Notes: a model not told the origin generated them from the letters alone. Positions 24,216-36,444 are shown, counted from the stretch's first letter. The stretch is DNA of 64,000 bases from Ceriagrion tenellum (GCA_963169105.1 OY720643.1:80707696-80771695), one strand, 5' to 3'. Program-made: numbers and translations.

Positions 24216-25335
24216 GGCGAGGAAAAAGAGAAAACAAAAGAGGAAGGGAAAATGAGAAAAATAGAGGAAGAGAAAAGAAGACAAGGGGGAGAGAGAGAAT
24301 ATGTTATATGTATTATAACACAAACATTAAACATCGCTGCTATAACCGAGACTGTAGACTGAGAGTGTGGAATAGTAAAATATTCTTCGCTATATAGCGA
24401 GTCCTTTAGTTTTTAGCTCTACCGTACGTCCAAGCGTTGCGGCGCTACCACGTGTCGTGTATCGTGGTTGGTAGTGAGTGGTAGCTTCTTGCTGTGGACG
24501 GGTCCAAGGAAAATTGGGATTTTCTTCACCCACAATCAACATGAGTGGTCTCGTCTTCAACTAAAACATTTGGAACATGGTTACTTTTTGGTTATTACAT
24601 TTTTTCAACACTATTGAGCAGATGTGTGTGTCAATGTTTCGATGTAGTGACTGCTTATCAAGTTGACGGAAAAAAGGCGCGGAAAACGGAAGAGCATACA
24701 GTCGATCACAAGTCGATTGGCCGGTTAAGAGGCGGACCCGCCACCTGCTATATGGGAAACGCTTCGACTGCAGCTCTCCTTCTGTCTGATATAAGGGGGA
24801 CATCGTCTCGATGAAAGGACAAGGGTACAAAAATAAACCTTCTGATGATTATAATATCAAATGAAGATCAGTGTCAAATATACACACCGAAGGAAACTTG
24901 TCACATTTCAGGGCTTAGATTGAGATCAAGAAAGCGAGGTCAAAATCAGTGAAGTAGCGTCAATGGAGGTTTCTTAATGTCGGCTTTAACATCTTCCAAA
25001 TAAGAAATTTTTTCTCGTTTTGTTTATTCCCCGCTTCATCCATTTTGTTTTCATTCACCCGCTTCCTTCCTCTACGTTTTGACGTCATATTTTGCTCTCA
25101 AAAAGCAAAATTCCTCTGCTACTTTCTGCCGGTCTGTGATTGGCTTTTCCTCTTCCGCGACGTTTTCCGTCGCGTGAACCCAGCTTCACGCCATCACATC
25201 AGGGAAGATAATTCTCTTTCTTGATCATATCGTATTCAAAGTGGTGTCCTCATCCATGTGCCATTTTTATTTCATTTGGCCAGTGAATAATTTGTCAACC
25301 CGTAGCTAGGTATCATAGCTGATAAATGCAGTAAA

Positions 25336-25990
25336 ATTGTGCTGACAGTGAAACAGAAACTTAAACGGATTGACAGGTTGGAAAAATAGGAACCGGGGAT
25401 AAAACTATTCAGAGATTATGGCATTAAAATTTGAACGGTACGCGTCATTAAAAAATGAAAACCGAATTTATGGAGTATGCTAGGAATTATAACCATGCTG
25501 CACGACTTTCAAAGCGCAAATCCATCAAACAACCTTGATACGAAGAGGTAGACCCCGCCCCTCTTTATTTTTTATTTAGAGACTAACTGAAGGCACACCT
25601 CTTTCTGGGGTTGTTGTACCAGAGACAGCGAAATTTTTCAAAAAGGTTTTGGGACTGGAAGGTGAGCTTTATGCTTCGCCAGGGTGGCTCACCAGATTCA
25701 AGGAGAGGCATGGCATTCGTGAACTTAGTATTCAAGGACAATGACTTAGTGCCAACACTGCCGCTGTTAATGTATTTCGGGAGGAATTTCAATAACTTAT
25801 GATAGAGGAGCATTATGACTCCCATCAGATTTACGATGCCAACAAGATTGGTAGCATTAGATATGTTTGAGGTCAAGAACCCATGTATTTGTGCGAGAAA
25901 CTCATGATCTCGGTCACAAATCCACGAATGAACGATTGACTGTTGTGCTGTGGCGATGCTCTCTGATGCTTTTTGTTTGCGCCCAACACT
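25336..25990 (+). pseudogene. pogo/Tigger-type transposase relic
   Basis: The plus strand carries the CENP-B-like layout of pogo/Tigger transposases. An N-terminal helix-turn-helix reads LTVKQKL, then IDRLEK, then DYGI and TVR (25336-25440). A linker has ARLSKRKSI (about 25505-25535) and YEEVD. A second, Tc5-type DNA-binding domain reads SGVVVPETAKFFKKVLG, then ASPGWLTRFKERHGIREL (25596-25728). The start of the DDE domain has LSANTAAVNVFREEF, HQIYDANKIG and GHKSTNERLTVVL (25745-25955). At least five in-frame stops and two or more frame changes interrupt it, and the catalytic DDE region beyond about 26000 is not readable. The 147-codon minus-strand frame at 25583-26026 is a shadow. It is probably nested in the hAT element. 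Confidence 0.85.
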
Positions 25991-26439
25991 GGGTGAGAGA
26001 AGAGAAGTCATGGACGAGGTAGCCAACTTGTCAATTTAGAATTCTGCTGGCAGAAAGATGCTAAGGAAATGTTTGAACGTCAACAGAACTCTCAACTCTA
26101 CAATTACGCAAGGATACCTGCGGCTCACTTCAAGACTGTTGCAACAAGATTCAATCTCTGCCCAAATCGTTTCCACCCTCAAGCGAAGTTTTTTGGTGAA
26201 ATGACACTACCATTGGCATTTGTTGAAATTTGCAGACCCACCAAGAAATGATTTAGACGCTCTCATGGTACCCTTCTTTTATTCTGAGAGCATATCATTA
26301 CACATTTCTTAAGCAATTGCGATTTCATCGAAATTTTCGTTCGTTGGCTTTTGTGATTGTTATTTTATAACCCTTCGTTGGTCGACTGTATGTTAAATTT
26401 GCGTTCTTTCTGGATCTCTGCTCTTTGGTTCTGTAGACT

Positions 26440-26615
26440 TTAAGACATCTTCCAAGCGGTGCGACAGATGCTGGAGATTTTGTGTGACCTGCCAGTAACA
26501 TCTGCAACAGAAAAACATTTTTTCAACTCTTAGATATATGAAGAAATATTTAAGAATTTGTTGTGCGCAGAACAGACTTAATGGTCGTGTTCTCCAGTAC
26601 ATTCACTTGGACAAT
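26440..26615 (+). pseudogene. hAT transposase C-terminal dimerisation domain relic
   Basis: The plus strand reads DLPVTSATEKHFF at 26486-26524, matching the LPVTSATAERSFS-type motif of hAT transposases. A frame change and a stop follow, then RLNGRVLQYIHLD at 26574-26612, matching the RLNGLALLHIHRD-type end of the dimerisation helix. The order, spacing and strand fit the right end of a hAT transposase gene, 300 bp from the right terminus. The upstream frame 26069-26251 could be part of the same gene, but I cannot recognise it. Confidence 0.8.
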
Positions 26616-26918
26616 CCCTGAACACCTGATACGGTCCTCGATGTTTTCGTCATGTTTTTCTATGTATCGCAGTTTCTCTTGTATAAGAGAGCAATGCATT
26701 GAAACAGAATACAATAAAAAGCTTGCATTCATTCATAACCAACTGCACCTTTTAGTATTTCGTTATTCGCCATCTCATTCTTTTCTTTCTTGTATCTATT
26801 CGTTGGGAAGTTCTTACCATTCACCTTCTCAATGTAATCAGGCAACCATCAACATGCTTACTCTTCGGAAACCCTCCCCCCCCCGAAATCAAAGTCTGGC
26901 TACGCGCCTGCCAACGAG

Positions 26919-28378
26919 GTATCTAGACATGAAAACATTCCATTATTGGAACTAAAATCTAACTTTTCTTGCCATATGATGTGAGCAAAAACAATAGCCC
27001 TTTCAATTTTTAATCACAGGCAATTTATCTCGTATGGCATTGTCCCATGGGAAACACCCCGGCTCTATTCCGATACTAATAGAAAAAAGGGCTATCAGAG
27101 CAATACTATTGCCTTTATGGATTGTATAATAAAGCGTATTTCAATCATTATATAAAAAAGATCGAGCTAAAGCATGCTGAAAAGAGAAGCAATCTATGCC
27201 ATGTTGGCACTGATAACAATCTCACATCAATGAAAACGCATACACTTACCCCATGTAAATTAAAAAGCATCCATTAGTACAGGATTCGAATCAATGTACA
27301 ATTTAATGTACTTTTCTACCTTAAATTAATAATTTACAATTACAAATTGACGCCGATTTTTAGTAAAATCCTTCCGAGTGAGGAATATTATCTTAAAAAA
27401 TAGCGAAAGATTTCAATAAATCTTTTTCAGTTTTACTGGTATAACATTTTTCATCAATTTTTAGTAAGACCTGCGATTCGATTTTGTATAGGAAATAATT
27501 TCAAAGGAAGAAAAATACACAGATATTAGAGTATAAAAGGGCATTTGAACTGACGCTTAAGTTAAATTAAAACCCTAAACCTCCACACCAATTAAGAATA
27601 CGGTTATGATATGGTCTGATCTTTTTACAATATTTAATTCTTTCAAAAGATGATTTATCATTAGTTGGTAATAGAAAACAGGCAATTTCACCAAGGGGTT
27701 AATCGTCACGTAGTGAAATAAACCTCACGCAGAACTGGTGCTTTCAAAATGGTATTATTTGATGCACATTTGATAACGGTAATAGCCCTATCGTATAATA
27801 TTTAGTCGGCAACTCAGTCCGTCCATAATTCCATTAATCCAACGCGCTAAGCAAAATGACAGAGGTGTGATGTGAGGTGTGGCCGTGAGCGGAGGCAACG
27901 TGAACTGAAACCGCAATACAGCTAGAGAGAATCGATTTCCACACGAGTGATCTTCTAAAGGTGCGTCACGTATGATAAACTGTACAGCTATGGGCACTTG
28001 CGGAAAGATTTGTGCTTGAAGTGTAATAAAAATCACAACAAAATTGAAACCAAAGTAATTTAAATTATTTCCTTCTTGATTATCATAACGTAACTAAGGG
28101 AAGAACTATGCATAAATGTAACTTAGGAAATGGGAATCAAACTTTGCACCAAGGTGTAGTTATTGATCACCTTCGCAATTACGTTAATCACAAACATCTA
28201 CTTACGCAGTACCCTACACTAACCTCTTAAATTATTTTATCTGTTTTAAAATAGTTTTTTATCCACGAGAGTCACAATGGTGCCTAAATATTCTTTCTTT
28301 CCATGATCCATTGCTTATTTCGACCCCCTTATATCATTATTTATTATCGCTAACACAACTGTTCATTAGCTCTCTAGA
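26919..28378. other. AT-rich sequence, nothing recognised
   Basis: One minus-strand frame (27788-28036, 82 codons) has no motif. No RNA gene or repeat seen. Confidence 0.5.
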
Positions 28379-29319
28379 GTCGAAAAAAAAGTTATAGATA
28401 CCCGAGTTAAAACTTCAGTTACAAGAAAGCGACCCAATCAATCCCAACGTATGTGGTACCAAATTTTAGCTTGTTTTATTTTACATAACATGAAGAAGAA
28501 GAAAAAAATTTTAATGCCATTTATGGACATGTTATTAGGGCATAAACAAAAAAAGTGCCCATTATTTTGCCCTTCGGTGAAAATCCATGACTTTAAACTT
28601 ACTAAAATGTTACGTTTCTTGAGCGATTAATTACTGATTTTTATTTTTTGCTTTTACAGAGTAAGATTCAAGCCGTGAAAGACACGCGGACAAGAACAAA
28701 AGATTTTGTGGTCCCAGTGTTGCCTCAATCTCCTTCAAGACGAAAGGGCGATCCCTAGACGACCTCGGGCGGAATGAGCATTTGCAACTCCCCTCCGCCG
28801 CTTCGCCCAGCCGTACCGTTCTCAATCCTAAATAAATAAAAATCAGTAATAAATCGCTGAAGAAACGTAACATTTTAGCATTACTTGCTTGCTCGTACGA
28901 TAGAGAAGGGCTTTAAAATGGTTCAAACGTTGTTTGCGTACGGCAACCGAGCGACTAGAAAAAGTTGTTGCATATTTTTTACAACAACTCCTTTTTTATT
29001 TATTAAAATGAAATGAAAGTCCTTCAGTATATTATTAAAAGATTAATACAGACAATATTAAATTTTGGTGTCAAATACTATCTCCATTGCGACTGTAGAG
29101 AGGTTTAAAGTAATGCATTTTCGCCGAAAGGCGAAAAAATAGGCACTTTGTTTATGCCCAAATAACATGTCCAAAATGGTTTTAAGAATTTTTTCTTCTT
29201 TTTCATATAACATAGAATAAAACAAGCTACAATTTGGTACCACGTACATTGGGATTGCTTAGGCCGTTTTCTTGAAACTTAAGTTTAAACTCGGGTATAT
29301 ACAATTTCTTTTTCGACAG
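28379..29319. mobile_element. Large foldback element with GC-rich centre
   Basis: Outer arms 28379-28598 and 29103-29319 are inverted copies with most positions matching, sharing GTGGTACCAAATT, TAGCTTGTTTTATT and GGACATGTTATT. A further inner pair, 28602-28649 and 28831-28878, is nearly identical, with TAAAATGTTACGTTTCTT and ATTACTGATTTTTATTT. The left arm is continuous, about 270 bp. The right arm is split by 224 bp at 28879-29102. The loop, 28650-28830, is clearly more GC-rich than the arms and holds no recognised protein; the 80-codon minus frame at 28631-28873 runs into the arms. The class is a foldback or long-TIR DNA element. No target duplication was identified. Confidence 0.8.
28879..29102. 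other. 224-bp insertion in the right foldback arm
   Basis: This segment has no counterpart in the left arm. It holds a small perfect hairpin, GTTGTTG (28964-28970) with CAACAAC (28982-28988). It may be a later insertion or sequence lost from the left arm. No terminal repeats or target duplication are clear. Confidence 0.55.
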
Positions 29320-31240
29320 TAGGTAGTTTTCACTCGCATATGTGCCGTATCTTTGCACTGTATACAATACAGCAACGTTTTAAAACGATTTTTACTAAAC
29401 GATAAATACTGCATTACGATTTTAGTAGTGCACGTCAAATTTAACTCAATGCGCCATCCATCGCACTATTTTGAATTTCGCATCTCATTCAAAAGCTTCA
29501 ATGCGTTATTATTCCTCAATTGTAGGTAAAAATGCTATCATGAATTTCTTCAGATACACCCTTTAACTGTATAATAGCTGTATGAAGAAAGAAGCGTAAC
29601 ATATTAATGCAAACATATTAAGAAAAACCGTGCCTTGCATTGCACTTAAGTTTGAAATTTAGCCATTTTTGGTTGTTTCCCGGCCATTATTGTCAATTTT
29701 GGATTACAAGGAATATCAGTTACCTAATTCTGCTATTTCCAACGACTCCTCATATTTATGCTCTTTTTCATCTCTAATACTTTCAAATACTTCCCATTTA
29801 TTCCAGAGTTACAGCCCCGAGATTGAGCGCTTGCCACACAAGTTACCTATTAGTACTTGGCCTGGACGATCGACATCTAAACGTCAAATCAACGACACAG
29901 CTAAAGTTGAAAACGATACATATCCTATCGGGGGCTATACACATAGCATATGCTTCCACGACAGTTATCTTAGAAGTTACTCGCTGAATACTTAAACGTG
30001 TAACCATTAGCAAGAACTTCTGTGGCAGAACAAATAGCTTTCAGTTCCGCGACAAATTCTCATCGCATTTCATGAAATACTAATCACATTTTCGCGACAT
30101 GTAAACAAATAATAGACCTGCCGAAGGAAGAATTATTGGTAAAAAGTAAAATACTCATATGCACCATAATTTTTATATTTATGAAGAAAAATTTGTACTT
30201 ATTACAAGACTAGTACTTTATCTACAGAGTTATAGCAATCATCACGTATGATGCGTGTTAAATATGCACATAAATGTTCACTGTAATTAATACAAACCCA
30301 TGATGGAACACGAGCAGTGCTATTTACAAACGGATTTCTGAAATTCGGCTATTACCACACTAATGTTTTTACTTCCGTCCCGTAGTGGCTAGGGCGTGAC
30401 TGTAAGTAAAGTAAAACTATGCCCAGCAAGTAGCGACACGTATTGAGTCATCGCTACACTTCATTATTCGATAGAAGTTAACGTCCATATCTAAGGCCAC
30501 CTCATTACATCATATCGAACATCGAATTAAATCACCTCCCATCGTATTTCGATACATCGTAGAGCCAAGCGGACGTCTGTCTTGGCCCTAAGAGTACAAG
30601 GTGGGTTATTTTGAAGTTTATTTTTAAATTTATCTCAAGAAGACCCGGGTTTCAACGTGGCACCCGGGTTTTAACACGGTGCGTCATTAACAGGTGATGA
30701 TAATGGCGTGCCACGACGAATCCCGAGTCGTCATGAAATAGATTTATATGGATTGTGGATTAACTAAGTGATCGTTTCACTTACATTGTTAAGTACAATC
30801 CACCAATTCACGCCAGTGACAATGGCGTTGGCCAATAATTTAATTGAAAAGCGTGAAATGACGAAAATATAAGAAAAAATAGAAGCGTACTTTCGAGCTA
30901 CTCAGTGCTTTAAGGAGGTGGTCAAATTTGCACTCCTGGAGTGAATGCGATATCCCCGACACGTCGAAGACCGCGTTTCACGCATAAAAACATCCCATTG
31001 GGCCCAGGTAAGAGGACAAATTTGACACGTGGGGGTGGAGGAGAAAAAGGGAGTGGAATGTGGGTGAGCCGAATAGGTAACGGGAGAGATCTCTCTCCAT
31101 CTAAACAAGTGGGAATTTAAAGTGGAATCCGCCTTGCTAGGCCGCGAGTTATTGGTTCATTAAGGCAGCGAGAAAGCGCACCGGGTTAGGGAGAAGGAAA
31201 GGCCTTTCCTCTGGCTCTAATTAGCCTCCGCCGCCGCTGA
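29320..31240. other. Unassigned, mostly AT-rich sequence
   Basis: The 108-codon plus frame at 29669-29995 shows no motif. A short tandem repeat with a 19-bp period around ACCCGGGTTT lies at about 30643-30681. Stems such as GGATTGT with ACAATCC occur near 30750-30813. The part near 30900-31130 is GC-richer, without a recognised gene. Confidence 0.4.
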
Positions 31241-32007
31241 GTCCAGGAACACTAACATACTCTCCACTTCACCTATCCCCTCCCGTGCCAAACATCCACC
31301 CGGGGTTCCCGCACACCCTAACCGCCTCAAACCACCGTCACCACGGAACGGGAGAGCTCAGGGAGTGGGGTTAGGGTATATGGAGAGGCCAGGATGTTAG
31401 CGAGCGTGGGGGGGAACGACTAGGGTTACGCCTCGTTGCCTTCCGTTGATCCTTAACCCCTCCACCACACCCTGTCCCATACTCTACCAATTTCCTGACT
31501 TCGTCCTCCACCCGTTCCCTTTAAACCCTCGCGCACGGAAACGTATTCCTTTACCTTTTGTTACTGCCCTCACCCCCGTACCACCCTTTGCAGCATTCAG
31601 CCTTTCCTCAAGCCCTTATCTTATTACCACTCCCTGAAACGCCTTCATGCCTATCGAGGTATCGTACCTTCACCTACACTCATGCTCACTTGGGTTGGAT
31701 TGAGGGTCGAGGACTGGAGGCGAGGTAGTTGAAGTGGGGAGCAATCATGTTACAGTTATGTCGGGGTGAATACCGAAAAAGACTACCGTGGAGAAGGTTT
31801 CTTTTACCATCCCTAGGCGTACTGTACTTACCGTAGATCGAACAGCCTGTAGACATGGGAGCCTTTGCACGAGAATAGCTACATAAACACACAACGTGTC
31901 CGGCCGCTTTAAGGACGTTGCGAGAGGGGTTAGAAAACTAGCCCAGGAGACTAACTGGAATAAGTAAGAGCAACTTCTTCTATGGTGAATCCGTCCTCAG
32001 TCAGGTT
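31241..32007. other. GC-rich, pyrimidine-rich block
   Basis: CpG and C-runs on the plus strand from about 31250 to 31460, then CCC-rich sequence to about 31640. Frames at 31446-31637 and 31686-31892 show no domain. Part of it may be 3' sequence of the adjacent LINE relic or a degraded island. Confidence 0.3.
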
Positions 32008-32340
32008 TCAATTGAACTGCTCCCTCCACGCTCGTCTATCCTGTGCTGCCTCCTTCAGCTCTTCATAATTCCCTCCATTCATAATATGTATCAGTCAACG
32101 CATCATTTCTTCGTCTTTATCACTTTTCCTTCATCTTTCCTTCTGATATTCTTTTCAGCAGGCAATCGTTCCCCAGGACGTGTCCCGTCCAGTTTGTCAA
32201 CCCCTTTCTTATTGAACTTAAAATATTCCTTTTTTCATTCATCCTTGCTAGAAATTCCCCGTTTCTCACTTTATCACTCTATTTTTATCTTCTCCATAGC
32301 CACATTTCAAATTGAAGAGAAACTGGAAAATGATTAAATC
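32008..32340 (-). pseudogene. LINE reverse-transcriptase ORF, C-terminal relic
   Basis: On the minus strand, from about 32320 downward, the frames read FEMWLWRR, then SDKVRNGEFLARMNEKRNIL, then a shifted frame with NWTGHVLGNDCLLK. Finally ELKEAAQDRRAWREQFN ends at a TGA (32008-32010). These blocks and their order match the tail of animal endonuclease/reverse-transcriptase LINE proteins (EMWxWRR, then WxGHxLR, then a DRxxWR terminus). Several stops and at least two frame changes show that it is dead. The 83-codon plus frame at 32086-32337 is its shadow. Confidence 0.8.
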
Positions 32341-35160
32341 AAGTATGTTCAACCAATCAGAGAATCCACATGTTCCTTTTGAACACAAGTTACGTATATT
32401 ATAACTTTTGTACTTGTTCATCGGGTTCCATCTGAATTCATTTTACGAAAATAAAGAAGGAGAAGCAATAGAATGATGAAAAATAAGATTTAATTTAACT
32501 GATCGGAGAAACATTTTGTTTCCCTGTAGTCCAGCTCATAGGATATTAGAACTTTATTACGTTTTCCACAGACTTCGCTCCAGAATTTATTACAAGGCAG
32601 CGGAACCTGATAATGCCAGAATTAGTAGAACAGTGGGCTAAATGCAGAAGAAATGGGGTGGGGAAGATATGGCAAGTTGCCAGATGTGGGATGCATAGGG
32701 GTAAAAATGAGTATATCGTGAAAAATGCGGGTTGGATGTTCCAGCAAGGGGAGTTTAGGAATGAAGAATACTTATCATGTTGGCCACGCTGAGAAAATGG
32801 ATAAGTGCCGAATAACGAAAAAGCTTTATCATAGCAGTGTGTGGTACGAGAGTAAGCTGTAGACTGAGAAGTCGTGGGTGAATGTTGGGAAAATAGACAC
32901 TAAAGAAGGATAATTTTAGAAGCCCTAGGAACATGAAGGCACGTATACAGCAATGCATGCCTGAATTAACTGTGAATGTGTAACAAAACTTAGAGGCACT
33001 AAATAGATGGGGATGAATTGGAAAAATATTTTCAGAGAAAATAGAAAATGAAGCCACTTTTATAGGTCAAACAGGCATTCTTTACTCTGCTTACCCCGAA
33101 ACATTATCACGAGGAGTACCTACATTTTATATATTTTTCGTATTCTGTCTAAAATTGGTGTTTCTATTGGGTTAAAACGATAAAATTCGTGGCACCTACA
33201 AATGAAATCGTTTGAGTATTTTAAAAATAAACATAGCCTAATGTTTGGATATTGAAACCCTACAGGCTGATAATTTTTACCTTCATTAGGAGTATACTAT
33301 CAAGTTTCTACACAGTATGAGGCCCATTAAGATATCATACGTCATATCAGAGCTAAATTACACATGTTTCTTTAACGTTTGCAAAACGTGGGGAAGGGAA
33401 GACAAGGGGTTTGTGAAATACTCGCCTGAAGTAAGACTTTTTGGAAAAAATAGTCCATTATTTGAATAGTGCAAGTATATATAGCATAATATTAATGTTA
33501 TCACTGCACAGTTCTCAAATTTCTAATTTTGTATCTCTCAATGGCCTACATTTTCATGTATTTAAATTTTCTCACTGATATTGCCCAGATTTACTGATGA
33601 GCTTAAGAGCGCTAAACCATTCCTATTTAGGCCCGACATTACAGCTAAGAACTCAGAAGAACATTTGAAAAGACCACAATTCACTAAATAAATTAAATAA
33701 ATAGGCACAAATACCGTTAAGTCTAATAAAAAGATATTTACGGTTGTACAAGGCGAAAATAGTTGAAAAAAGATCATTAAATGCTATAGGAGTGTCATGA
33801 ACTAAATTTCTAATAATAATGATGCCTTTTCCAAAGAAAACGTGATGCGAGGTTGGATTTTCCATTAAAGGAATTTTATTGCAACTGAATATTTTTTCGC
33901 GTGATTTCTGCGTGGTTCACGGAAATATTTTCAAATGGAAAAACGAAAAAAAAAGTTTTATTCCTATGCAATTCCTGCCTCAATTAGCCGTCGTAAGATT
34001 TTGTTTAGCTTTCTTAATGTAACAATTTTTAATCAACAATAATTCCCATAAAAATTAGTCCAAATTTTATTACCGGAAATTCTTCTTTAGCCGTCTGATC
34101 TGGATATTTTTCCACCTATCGTTACCCTTTTCAAAGCCCACCCAAGAATAAAAACAAGGCAAGATGTTATAACTTTTTAAGGCATTAAATTTTGCAGTGC
34201 TTAATTTTTAACTAAAATGGCGATAGAAAATGTTTTACCCAAATGCACTTCGTTGGTATTTGAACGAGTTCATTTCACTGATACCCAGCATGATTTTCCA
34301 ACCTTACCATGACATCTAGAATTCTCAACTAGCGCCGTAATACTCTTCAACAAGCTTAACTACAATACTCTGCCAGAAGTATTTCCAGCTGCGCAGGCGC
34401 TTTCCTGACGCTAAGGTCAAATTTGAGAATCAATGGAAGTTATTTTGCCTTTAGACCGAATTCCTCTCGTCATAATGGACTACTAGTTGCTTTAAACATG
34501 CCAAAATTGGGGAAAATAGTGCTACCCGCGCTGCTATCCTGTATCCGGAAAATATTTTTGCTCTCAAATGAATTCCGATTACCATTTTCTCTCAATGGAA
34601 ACGCCGAAGATCGCATGAAAGAAGTCCGTTATTTGCAAACTCCAGCCGACGTGCACTTCAAAGGGTAGAATTCAGGCACGATAGAACTCGTATGGAATGT
34701 CACGGCAGACAGTACAACGTGATGGTATTCCTTACGAAATGAAATCCCGTTTCGAGCCATATTATGCAAAGGAAGCGCGTGCGATGGAAGAGTGCATAGC
34801 CTACTCATTTACATATAGGCGTCTTTCCTGCTTTGTTCCGTCACATTTTCTTTGATAAATTTTGAGTAGATAACAGACTAAACATCGAGGCATTATATCA
34901 AAGCTAGACAACAATTCCAAGAAACGCTTACATTTAAAGAAACTTACTCTTGAAAAGAAAATGTGTATCGAATAAGTATAATCCATAAGAGGCCGCATAA
35001 AAAGCAATGCATATACTAAAAGCATCTTAAATGCTGTAGGTAAATGAGAGCAAATTCTTTCGTAACACAAAATTTTAACGTACTCGATTATTTGATAGTC
35101 TCCTTTCAAACCAATTATGCCATAAAATATCGGAGAAGTAATCAACAACTCGGAAAGAAC
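32341..35160. other. Long AT-rich stretch, nothing recognised
   Basis: Minus-strand frames 32755-33057, 33562-33865 and 34801-35148 and the plus frame 34423-34668 are short. They are rich in hydrophobic AT-coded residues and lack motifs. No RNA gene seen. Confidence 0.45.
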
Positions 35161-35250
35161 AGGATGATTGGAGAATTGAATGTTTGATGATTGATTGAAT
35201 GAGGATGATTGATGAATGAGGATGATTGATGAATGAAGATGATTGAATAA
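35161..35250. repeat. GATGATTGATGAAT minisatellite
   Basis: The 17-bp unit GAGGATGATTGATGAAT occurs at 35201-35217 and 35218-35234, with imperfect copies on both sides. The unit itself is built from GATGATT/GATGAAT steps. Confidence 0.85.
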
Positions 35251-36112
35251 TAGGAAAGATGATTAGGAATTTAACGTATTTTTCATTAAGTTTTAGTATA
35301 TAATACAAATTTTAAACCAAATTTAAGCTGAATTGAGGTAAAGGCAAAACAAAAACAAAAAATTCCCCAAAACCGTCAATTCTTCATATAAATTTGATTA
35401 TTAATTGTGTATGAACGAAAAGAGTATCATATGATGAAATATAAACATATGTGTTGTGATAAAATGTGTAGTTATCCGCAAACTTCTCATCCACAGCAAG
35501 CTTGTACTTATCAATTCGTCAGATGATTGCATAGTAATAAAGACTTAACTGCAAACAGGTAATCTGAAATTGTCAGTCATAAAAACTTACCCCACGGAGT
35601 ATCCCAAAAAGTAGAATCAAATTACGTGGGTAAATACAAAGTTTCCCATCGTATATTTCTCCTTCCACTCTGCTTGTACCTATAACACAGTGCCTTTTTT
35701 ATGCCTTTGTGGAATAAAATATGAAGCGTCCCATACACGGGGCTAAACAATTTATAAATAAAACAAGCCACAAGTAAAATAAGAAGTCCTGCAATCAGGA
35801 TCAAATAAATATTTACCCACAGTTTTCTTTTTAGACCTTCGCCTTTTACGATTTTCTAGTTAAAAAATCAGCCTTTGTTCTCCACAGGCCCCAGGTAACA
35901 AATACAAACTCCTCTCCCACAATCACATTTCAATTCATGGCTCTTCCTCAGCCAGCATCTCCTTTCTTCTAAAGGCCTTTCCGATTTCCCCAATACTTTC
36001 CCTTCCTTTGTCGAACCAAATGGCACTCTAGTGATGCTCATCTAAGAACGGCCCTGAAAAATCAAGCAGAGATGCGTGATTTTCGATTCCCGCTTCACAC
36101 AAAAAATACACA
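35251..36112. other. AT-rich sequence, nothing recognised
   Basis: No feature supported. The frame at 35622-35804 is short and motif-free. Confidence 0.5.
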
Positions 36113-36444
36113 CCAATGTATATAGGGGGATCGGGTTGGTGTGGTGGCTAGAGTACTGGCTAACCATACGGACGCCCAGGGTTCATATTCCTGAAGGGGA
36201 GGATGTTTTTCAGAGGAAACCCGATTCCAACTTGAGTGTCTTGAGGAGGGCACTTCAAGTGCAGTACTCCGTCTGTCGGATGAGACGTTAAACCGTGGTC
36301 CCCTTGGCACCTTTCGTTAAGAGGAGGCTAATGTCGACGCCGGGTTTCTATCCACCCTTCCTCTCTCACCTATCCCCTATGGTGCAAATGACCTTATCTG
36401 TCGGTCGCCTCCCCTAATATCCAATCCAATCCAATGTATATAGG
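36113..36444 (+). mobile_element. SINE (family B) with intact 14-bp target duplication
   Basis: The insert 36127-36430 is flanked by perfect copies of CCAATGTATATAGG (36113-36126 and 36431-36444). The head is tRNA-like. An A-box-like TGGCTAGAGTACTGG lies at 36145-36159. A B-box-like GGTTCATATTCC lies at 36180-36191; the usual GA has become TA. The body has a GATGAGACGTTAAACCG block and the tail ends in ATCC/ATCCAAT repeats. The perfect duplication shows LINE-type target-primed insertion and a fairly recent date. The partner LINE is expected to share the ATCCAAT tail. No protein is encoded. Confidence 0.92.

Larger units (their letters stand above)
24162..26918 (+). mobile_element. Decayed hAT DNA transposon with target duplication
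   Basis: The element proper is 24170-26910 (2741 bp). It opens CAGGCGCGTAGCCAG and closes with the exact reverse complement CTGGCTACGCGCCTG, followed inward by G- or C-runs. The flanking octamers are ACAACGAG (24162-24169) and CCAACGAG (26911-26918), an 8-bp target duplication with one mismatch. Eight-bp duplications and CAGGxxCGTAGCCAG ends are typical of hAT elements. The C-terminal hAT dimerisation region is readable at the right side, but most of the hAT transposase is missing, and a pogo/Tigger transposase relic occupies the middle. The element cannot encode its own transposase. Confidence 0.85.

Noticed and set aside
23988..24323. 111-codon minus-strand open frame
   Set aside because: Runs through the terminal inverted repeat and homopolymer of the hAT element.
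24840..24870. CTGATGA on the plus strand within the hAT element
   Set aside because: No GAAA box or stem follows.
25583..26026. 147-codon open frame on the minus strand, the longest in the window
   Set aside because: It is antisense to the pogo/Tigger transposase relic, whose motifs are readable on the plus strand.
35161..35250. Regular 17-bp repeats considered as a CRISPR-like array
   Set aside because: The units are directly adjacent without unique spacers, and the context is eukaryotic; it is a minisatellite.
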